DNA from: Actinomycetes bacterium
Lineage (GTDB): Bacteria; Actinomycetota; Acidimicrobiia; Acidimicrobiales; RAAP-2
DNA: 40,999 nt
Direction: 5' to 3'
NCBI GenBank assembly: GCA_021810205.1
Contig: JAJZJC010000025.1
Coordinates: 1-40,999, forward strand
Shown: one piece after another, positions 36,785 through 40,999 of the stretch
Layout of the letters: every line of letters starts with the position of its first letter
Numbering within the stretch: the first letter of the stretch is position 1
Translations under genes and position numbers: made by a program
The notes under the pieces: generated by a model
Told to the model about the DNA's origin: nothing
Databases searched by the model: none
The model's input: only the letters and a program-made list of their open reading frames with translations

Positions 36785-37086
36785 TCCCCCATCCGGCGCG
36801 ACCGTCCCACGCCAAGGAGATGACAGAACCGGTGGACCCCGGGGCTGCGCGGCCACCTCACCTGGACCTGCGGGTTCCTCGCCCGAGAGACCAGCGGGTC
36901 GGCAGCACTCTCGGCCAGCCCGCTCCGAGCTGCCCGGAGGGTTGCGTCGATCCTCTGATCGGTCCCAGTCACACCCCGTGGCGCTCCCCGCGCGCTCGTC
37001 GTGATCGTGCTCATGCACGGCATCTCGGGGTCACCACGGAGCTGCTCACCGCCCGACGGCCCGCCCTCGCGCGGTGCCATGGAGCA
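36785..37086. other. Gene-free spacer between hom and the padR 3' fragment
   Basis: About 300 bp upstream of hom and downstream of the padR stop codon. Open frames here are short, overlap on both strands and match nothing recognisable. It presumably contains the upstream part of the hom-thrC control region; I see no repeat, RNA gene or clear terminator. Confidence 0.5.
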
Positions 37087-37283
37087 TCAGCGTGCCGAGC
37101 CTGCGACGTCCGGTTCTCGGTGCCCGGCTGCCTCCAGCTCGTCCACCATGCGGAGCCCCTCCTGTGCCCAGGCGACCTCTGCTCTGGCCTGAGCGACGAG
37201 TCCTTCATAGGCGTGGACCTTGTAGGCAACGATGGCCTCGTGCTCGGAGGGGTCCGAGCGCATCAGGCGCTCGCGGATCAACG
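37087..37283 (-). pseudogene. padR-family regulator, 3' fragment
   Basis: Encodes the C-terminal dimerisation region of a PadR regulator (LIRERLMRSDPSEHEAIVAY, KVHAYEGLVAQARAEVAWAQ) and ends at the original stop, 37087-37089. It is separated from its 5' part (39044-39470) by the IS3 element. Deleting the element plus one target copy joins RARATP to LIRERL in frame and gives a 206-residue protein. The frame continues upstream into IS sequence to GTG 37410, which overlaps the passenger-gene stop by four bases, so a chimeric 107-residue peptide could still be translated. Confidence 0.88.
37281..37283 (+). repeat. Target-site duplication, left copy
   Basis: ACG flanks the element here and at 39044-39046. 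A 4-bp reading (ACGT / ACGG) with one mismatch is also possible. IS3-family elements usually make 3-4-bp duplications. Confidence 0.6.
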
Positions 37284-37284
37284 T

Positions 37285-37312
37285 TGGATCGGCCTGGGTT
37301 TGGTGGAGACTC
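37285..37312 (+). repeat. IS3 terminal inverted repeat, orfB side
   Basis: Begins TGGATCGGCCTGGG and ends GGAGACTC. It pairs with 39016-39043 at 22 of 28 positions, with mismatches mostly in the middle. Confidence 0.85.
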
Positions 37313-37406
37313 TTTCGTTTGGCTCTTCGGCCGGCGGACTGCCTGCCGATGGCATTGTGCATCACCGCGGCCTTGGAAGGAAAGACGCTGCGCCGGCGGT
37401 GGCAGC

Positions 37407-37694
37407 TCACGCGTCGAGGTCAAGGTGCGCGACAGGCTCTGTGCAGTGGGGACACAGGCCGCCGTCCCCTACCCTGCGGCAGAAGAGATTGCAGTCCTCG
37501 CAGCGACGGACCCCGAGGTAGCGCCGCTCGCAGCCGGGACATTCGTAGATCGTGGCGTCGGGGCCTGAAGGTCGCTGTAGCGGGATCGGGTTCGCGTGAC
37601 GGGCCCGGAAGCTCGCCTGCTTGCAGGCGTCCGAACAGAAGCGACGCCGTCCGGAGCGGACGAAATCGGCACCGCACCAGGCGCAGGGGACCAT
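37407..37694 (-). CDS. Cys-rich zinc-ribbon protein, IS passenger gene
   Basis: 95 residues, not assigned to a named family. The N-terminus has CAWCG (C4, C7) and RRFCSDACKQASFRARH (C20, C24), a treble-clef pattern like small zinc fingers of the form CxxCGxxF...RRxCSxxCR. The C-terminus has CPGC, CEDC, FC and CPHC, probably a second zinc ribbon. There are no catalytic motifs; nucleic-acid binding is likely. It lies within the IS3 terminal repeats on the same strand as the transposase. ATG 37694 is overlapped by a TACGAT box 7 nt upstream and a palindrome. It may control transposition or be an unrelated cargo gene. Confidence 0.75.
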   Translation of the reverse strand: MVPCAWCGADFVRSGRRRFCSDACKQASFRARHANPIPLQRPSGPDATIYECPGCERRYLGVRRCEDCNLFCRRVGDGGLCPHCTEPVAHLDLDA

Positions 37695-37700
37695 CGTCCT

Positions 37701-37720
37701 ATCGTAACGTCATCGTTACG
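37701..37720 (-). promoter_or_regulatory. Palindromic operator overlapping a leaderless -10 box
   Basis: CGTAACG (37703-37709) and CGTTACG (37714-37720) are perfect inverted arms with a 4-nt TCAT spacer. On the minus strand the distal arm runs into TACGAT (37706-37701), a TANNNT box ending 7 nt before ATG 37694. A protein bound to the palindrome would block the promoter. It is positioned for autoregulation by the zinc-ribbon protein, or for control by a host dimeric regulator. Confidence 0.6.
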
Positions 37721-37736
37721 GATGGGAGTCCGCCGG

Positions 37737-38672
37737 TCAGGCGACAGCCTCACGGGCGTTGGCTTCGTCGTAGGCGGCCTCGACTTCCGCGGGAGTGCAG
37801 TCTGTGAGCTCTGAGTACAGACGCTCGTCGTTGAACCATGACACCCACGCGCACGTGGCGATCTCGAGGTCTGTGAGCCCCTTCCACGGCCCGCCGTTCG
37901 CAGAGAGCACCGCGGGATTGCGGTAGAGCTCGGTCTTGAAGAGGCCGTTCATCGTTTCTGCGAGCGCGTTGTCGTAACTTGTCGCCACGGTGCCGATGGA
38001 AGGGGCGGCGCCGATGTCGGCCAGCCGCTCGGTATATGCAATTGAAGTGTATTGACTTCCGGCGTCCGAATGGCATATGAGCCCGGTGAGGTCGACGTTG
38101 CGTCTGACCCACGCCGCCATGTTGAGTGCGTCGAGCACGAGCGCCTCAGACATCGAGCGCGACGCCTTCCAGCCGACGATGCGCCGGGAGAAGCAGTCGA
38201 TCACGAAGGCGACGTAGACGACGCCCGACCACGTCGAGCAGTACGTGAAATCGCAGACCCACTTCATATTGGGCGCTGTGGCGGTGAAGTCGCGCCGAAG
38301 GCGATCGGGGGCGCGCAGCGCCTTCTTGTCGGCCTTGGTCGTGAAGACCTTCTTCTGCCTTCTTGCACCACGGATGCCGAGCTCGTGCATGAGCCGGGCC
38401 ACCTGGTCCCGCCCGATGTCGTGGCCGGCCCTGCGAGCCGCCTTCCAGAGCTTGTGGCGGCCGTAGACCGAGTAGTTGGCCACCCAGATGGCGAGGAGGA
38501 TCGGCAGGAGGAGAGCGTCGCTGAGTGCCCGAGCAGACGGCGGCCGGGAGATGTGCGAGTAGTAGGTGGAGGGGGCGATCCCGAGGGCATCGAGGATCGG
38601 CTCGACCCCCCATCGCCGCCCACCGGTTGTTGTGTCCCGGTGGGCGGCGACGAAGGTGACTACTTCTTCGAC
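37737..38672 (-). CDS. IS3-family transposase OrfB (DDE catalytic subunit)
   Basis: About 310 residues. The HTH_21-like start (VAAHRDTTTGGRRWGVEPIL, APSTYYSHISRPPSARAL) is followed by the integrase core: first Asp in WVCDFTYC, second in CHSDAGSQYTS and Glu in LAETMNGLFKTEL. All three DDE residues and the YDNALAE signature are intact. It has no good start codon of its own; the frame overlaps the orfA end, so it is probably made as an OrfAB fusion by -1 frameshifting. The usual A6G slippery run is absent; TCGAAGAAGTAG lies at the overlap, so the exact slip site is unclear. Confidence 0.9.
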   Translation of the reverse strand, partial: VEEVVTFVAAHRDTTTGGRRWGVEPILDALGIAPSTYYSHISRPPSARALSDALLLPILLAIWVANYSVYGRHKLWKAARRAGHDIGRDQVARLMHELGIRGARRQKKVFTTKADKKALRAPDRLRRDFTATAPNMKWVCDFTYCSTWSGVVYVAFVIDCFSRRIVGWKASRSMSEALVLDALNMAAWVRRNVDLTGLICHSDAGSQYTSIAYTERLADIGAAPSIGTVATSYDNALAETMNGLFKTELYRNPAVLSANGGPWKGLTDLEIATCAWVSWFNDERLYSELTDCTPAEVEAAYDEANAREAVA

Positions 38673-38989
38673 TGGCGGTCGAGCTCCGCCCCGAAGAAAC
38701 TTGCAGCGGCCCGGAGAATGTCGTTCGCCCGCCGCAGTTCCTTGTTCTCCTTGCGGAGCGTCTTCAGCTCCTCGCGCTCTTCGGAGCTGAGCCCCGGGCG
38801 CGTACCGGTGTCGACCTCGGCCTGCTTCACCCACATCCTGAGGGATTCGACGCCGACACCGAGCTGGCGAGCGACGCGCGAGACCACCGAGTTGTCGGCT
38901 GGATCTTCGCGTCGGAGCTCTTGCACCATGCGCACTGCACGGTCCTTCAGCTCTTCTGGGTACCGCTTCTGTAACGGCTTCTTGTCCAT
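38660..38989 (-). CDS. IS3-family transposase OrfA (HTH DNA-binding subunit)
   Basis: 109 residues. A helix-turn-helix (YPEELKDRAVRMVQEL, SVVSRVARQLGVGVESLRMWVKQAE) is followed by a leucine zipper (EEREELKTLRKENKELRRANDIL) for multimerisation. This is the standard HTH_Tnp_1 OrfA. ATG 38989 lies 54 bp inside the terminal repeat with a GGATGGAG sequence upstream. Its stop lies within orfB. Confidence 0.93.
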   Translation of the reverse strand: MDKKPLQKRYPEELKDRAVRMVQELRREDPADNSVVSRVARQLGVGVESLRMWVKQAEVDTGTRPGLSSEEREELKTLRKENKELRRANDILRAAASFFGAELDRQSKK

Positions 38990-39015
38990 ATCTCCATCCT
39001 CACTTCCAAGGTATG

Positions 39016-39043
39016 GAGTCTCCGCGGATCCCAGTCCGATTCA
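39016..39043 (-). repeat. IS3 terminal inverted repeat, orfA side
   Basis: On the minus strand it begins TGAATCGGACTGGG and ends GGAGACTC, mirroring 37285-37312. It encodes part of the foreign tail added to the PadR 5' fragment. Confidence 0.85.
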
Positions 39044-39470
39044 ACGGCGTTGCCCGCGCTCTGAGCTGCACCACGTGCGACTCCCAAAGGCGTTCCCACA
39101 GCTCGTAGTGCTCGAGATGGGCCTTGAATTGGCGGCGGGCGTTGTCCAAGCTGCCGAACTCGAGGTACGCGGACTTCAGTCGTTGCGCGTCACGAATCGG
39201 CTCCGGTGGCATCTGCTCGCACACCCACCGTCGCAACTCCGCTCGTCCTGGCGCCGTCACCGAATACATGCGCTTGATCCCGTGCCTGCCCCTCTGGGAT
39301 GACTCCGCGGCGATCAGCCCTTCCACCTCCATGCGGCGCAGCTCCGGGTAAATTTGCGAATGCGGCGCGTGCCACACGAACGTCTCCGATCGATCGAAGA
39401 CTTTCGTCACGTCGTATCCCGACATCGGCTGCGCAGTGAGCAGCGCCAGCAGCGCATGGCGCAACGACAT
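39044..39470 (-). pseudogene. padR-family regulator, 5' fragment
   Basis: Encodes 142 residues of a PadR regulator: the winged-helix domain (LLALLTAQPMSGYDVTKVFD, WHAPHSQIYPELRRMEVEGL) and the first half of the C-terminal helical domain (HLEHYELWERLWESHVVQLR). The frame then enters the IS and stops at 39000 after 14 foreign residues, giving a 156-residue chimera. DNA binding might persist, but dimerisation should suffer because the last helices are missing. ATG 39470 follows AAAAGGGGAAAAGCGAA. PadR proteins commonly repress genes for aromatic acid or drug handling, and an aromatic decarboxylase-like gene lies upstream on the same strand. Confidence 0.9.
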
Positions 39471-39789
39471 TTCGCTTTTCCCCTTTTCGGATATCTCCTC
39501 TTCCTCTTGATACCTGGATGCACGACCCCAGTGGCATCAAGCGGCGATCTGACTACCAAGCCTATACATCAACAGGTCTTCGTCGTGATGGCGTAGGACT
39601 GATCGCCACATCCCAGGCCCGTCGCTTCCAACACGGACTCCATGCCGGGGGTGAGCACGATTCGTACCTCTGCGTTCCTCGCCTGCACGAGCCGGCCTCG
39701 CGCCTCACAGGCGACAGAGATCGTGTACCTCCGGCGCACCTACCCTTCGGCACGATGATGGTGTCTCAACCGGCCGCTCTTTGCAGGTC
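39471..39789. other. Spacer between decarboxylase-like gene and padR
   Basis: 319 bp with no credible gene. It should hold the padR promoter; a purine-rich leader precedes the padR start, but no clear -35/-10 pair or palindromic PadR operator was identified by eye. Confidence 0.5.
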
Positions 39790-40818
39790 TCAGATCCGGA
39801 ATTCTCGCTGGACTTCGGCCGGAAAGAGCTCCTCGGGCGTCAGCCGGCGTTTGCAGACCCCCTGGCGATAGGCCATTTCGAGGAATGCGTCGAGCGTCAC
39901 TCGGTTCGGAGCGACCCCGTAGGGCCACGGGTCCTCCCCCATCAGGTCCTGTATCCGGCGGACGTACTCGAATCCCCACGGGAAGGGGAACTTCGAAGTG
40001 TTGGCGTCGGTCGCGCGTACCAAGCTCCGACGCTTCGCCTGCTCGAACGCCTTGTAGAGGGTCATGAGCACCCATGGATGCTCGTGGTACACGTCGGCGC
40101 GCACCGCGATCACGTGCATGATCGGGAAAATGCCCGTCCTGCGGAAGTACTCCTCTTCTACTTCGCGGTAGTTCGCGATGAGCCGGACGACGCGGCCGCT
40201 TCCCTGTTCGAATTCCTCGGGAGGATGTGCGGTGATGAGCGCATCGAGCTCGCCGGCGATCAGTAGCTCGGTCAGAGTCCGGTTCGGCACCGCCGTGCAC
40301 GTGACGCCGGCTGGGAGCTCCACCGGTATCCCTTCCACTCTGCCAGGCTCGTTGATCCCGCCCTGAAACCACTCCACTGTCGTGATCGGAACCCCGTATG
40401 TATCCGCGAGGAGTCCACGGGCATAGATGGTCGCCGTTTGCGTCCACTCGGGAATGCCCACCCGCCGGCCCTTGAGCTCGGACGGCGACGTCACGTCGCT
40501 TCCTTCCCGTACGAAGAGCGCCGCGTGACGAAACACCCGCGAGGGGAACACCGGGATCGCGACGATCGAATCGTCTCCGCCGGCGCGAAGCGAACAGTAC
40601 TTGCCCATGGAGAGCTCGGAGACATGCCACTCCCGAAAATTCGAGAACCGGAAGAACGTCTCCTCCACGGGCAGGACGAGACACGTGAGGTCGATCCCAT
40701 CAACTGGCACGAGCCCACTGACGAGGTCCCGGGTCTGGTCGTAGTCGTTTATCGCGAGCGTGAGCCGGAGGTTGTCCCGCCGGCTGATCGGCCAGTTCCC
40801 CGAGTCGACAATGCTCAC
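39790..40818 (-). CDS. 4,5-dihydroxyphthalate decarboxylase-like protein
   Basis: 342 residues of the family that includes Pht5-type 4,5-dihydroxyphthalate decarboxylase, built on a periplasmic-binding-protein-like fold. Family landmarks are LTLAINDYDQTRDL, LPVEETFFRF, WHVSELSMGKYC, IPVFPSRVFRHAALFVR, SELKGRRVGIPEWTQTA and FPIMHVIAVRADVY. There is no signal peptide or lipobox, so an exported transporter subunit is unlikely. It would decarboxylate an aromatic acid, by analogy; the substrate is unknown. GTG 40818 has AAGGAGG 6 nt upstream. Its 3' neighbour is the disrupted padR gene, and its upstream neighbour on the same strand runs off the window. Confidence 0.85.
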   Translation of the reverse strand: MSIVDSGNWPISRRDNLRLTLAINDYDQTRDLVSGLVPVDGIDLTCLVLPVEETFFRFSNFREWHVSELSMGKYCSLRAGGDDSIVAIPVFPSRVFRHAALFVREGSDVTSPSELKGRRVGIPEWTQTATIYARGLLADTYGVPITTVEWFQGGINEPGRVEGIPVELPAGVTCTAVPNRTLTELLIAGELDALITAHPPEEFEQGSGRVVRLIANYREVEEEYFRRTGIFPIMHVIAVRADVYHEHPWVLMTLYKAFEQAKRRSLVRATDANTSKFPFPWGFEYVRRIQDLMGEDPWPYGVAPNRVTLDAFLEMAYRQGVCKRRLTPEELFPAEVQREFRI

Positions 40819-40912
40819 GCTTTCCCTCCTTCGGGCTGCTGACCACGCCTATGCCACAGCGTTCGTTGCTCGTCCACATGAGATCTTCGGTGCGCTGCCC
40901 CGCGTGCCCGTG

Positions 40913-40999
40913 TCAGTGCGCCTGCGCCGCCTGCGGGGATTGGCTGGTGCCGAGGTAGCTGGCGACGAGCAGGTGCTGGTTCTCGCGCACGGTTGCGGC
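40913..40999 (-). CDS. 3' end of a minus-strand gene (partial)
   Basis: The last 28 codons of a gene that continues beyond the window, ending TVRENQHLLVASYLG...AQAH and a TGA at 40913-40915. Codon composition looks like coding sequence and the frame is open to the window edge. It is too short to identify. About 95 bp separate it from the decarboxylase-like gene, so the two may be co-transcribed. Confidence 0.5.
   Translation of the reverse strand, partial: AATVRENQHLLVASYLGTSQSPQAAQAH

Larger units (their letters stand above)
37284..39043 (-). mobile_element. IS3-family insertion sequence with passenger gene, inserted in padR
   Basis: A 1,760-bp element bounded by imperfect inverted repeats of about 28 bp: TGGATCGGCCTGGG...GGAGACTC at 37285-37312 and the complement of TGAATCGGACTGGG...GGAGACTC at 39016-39043, with 22 of 28 bases matching. 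Tips are TG as usual in IS3. A 3-bp ACG target duplication flanks it. Inside are orfA and orfB (DDE transposase) and a 95-residue Cys-rich gene between orfB and the left repeat. Typical IS3 elements are 1.2-1.5 kb with no third gene. The reading frame of the split padR gene independently confirms both ends. Confidence 0.87.

Noticed and set aside
37087..37410. 107-residue frame as an independent gene
   Set aside because: Only its last 65 residues are meaningful: they are the C-terminal part of PadR. The first 42 codons lie inside the IS and its terminal repeat.
39790..40818. ABC-transporter substrate-binding protein
   Set aside because: The fold is related, but there is no signal peptide or lipobox, and the sequence follows the dihydroxyphthalate decarboxylase family.

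Overview
The window is G+C-rich, densely coded bacterial DNA, most likely from an actinomycete-type organism (Actinomycetota). The main reason is its long minus-strand housekeeping block, which reads hom-thrC-rho-rpmE-prfA-prmC-tsaC-(thiolase)-glyA-wecA-atpZ-atpI-atpBEFHAGDC. Apart from the absence of thrB and the insertion of glyA and a plus-strand thiolase-like gene, this is the gene order known from Mycobacterium tuberculosis. GTG starts, TANNNT boxes directly upstream of start codons (leaderless-type promoters) and an Arg-rich N-terminal insert in Rho fit the same group. A deep lineage such as Acidimicrobiia is plausible, but this is inference.

Layout. Positions 124-4482 (+) hold three surface-polysaccharide genes. 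Two are related methyltransferase/glycosyltransferase fusions and one is a GT2 glycosyltransferase between them. Positions 4550-5701 hold a convergent pyrimidine-salvage pair: a yeast-type cytosine deaminase and uracil phosphoribosyltransferase. An aldo/keto reductase follows (5943-6884, -). Positions 7099-12974 (+) hold a compact corrinoid-dependent methyl-transfer operon: corrinoid protein, URO-D-type methyltransferase, a 61-residue orphan, a methyltetrahydrofolate-type methyltransferase, a [2Fe-2S]/ASKHA reductive activator and a second URO-D-type methyltransferase. Positions 13013-15275 carry a peptidase S53 remnant bounded by two strong hairpins, a four-helix membrane protein and a PEBP-family protein. 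The long-form dCTP deaminase (15357-16517, +) converges on the ATP synthase operon.

Positions 16533-36772 are the housekeeping block on the minus strand: a complete F1Fo ATP synthase with a delta subunit carrying a duplicated N-terminal domain, then wecA, glyA, tsaC, prmC, prfA, rpmE, rho, thrC and hom. They are interrupted by a plus-strand thiolase-like gene whose promoter region faces that of glyA.

Positions 37087-39470 are a PadR-family regulator gene split by a 1,760-bp IS3-family element (37284-39043). The element has about 28-bp imperfect inverted repeats and a 3-bp target duplication. Removing the element and one target copy restores a 206-codon reading frame. Besides orfA/orfB the element carries a Cys-rich zinc-ribbon passenger gene with its own palindrome-overlapped promoter. 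A 4,5-dihydroxyphthalate-decarboxylase-like gene (39790-40818, -) and the 3' end of another minus-strand gene close the window.

The observations most worth following are: the reciprocal loss of active-site motifs in the two fusion paralogues; the methyl-transfer operon with its uncharacterised 61-residue protein; the IS3 element with a passenger gene inside padR; the duplicated delta domain; and a set of five genes whose TANNNT box ends exactly 7 nt before the start codon.
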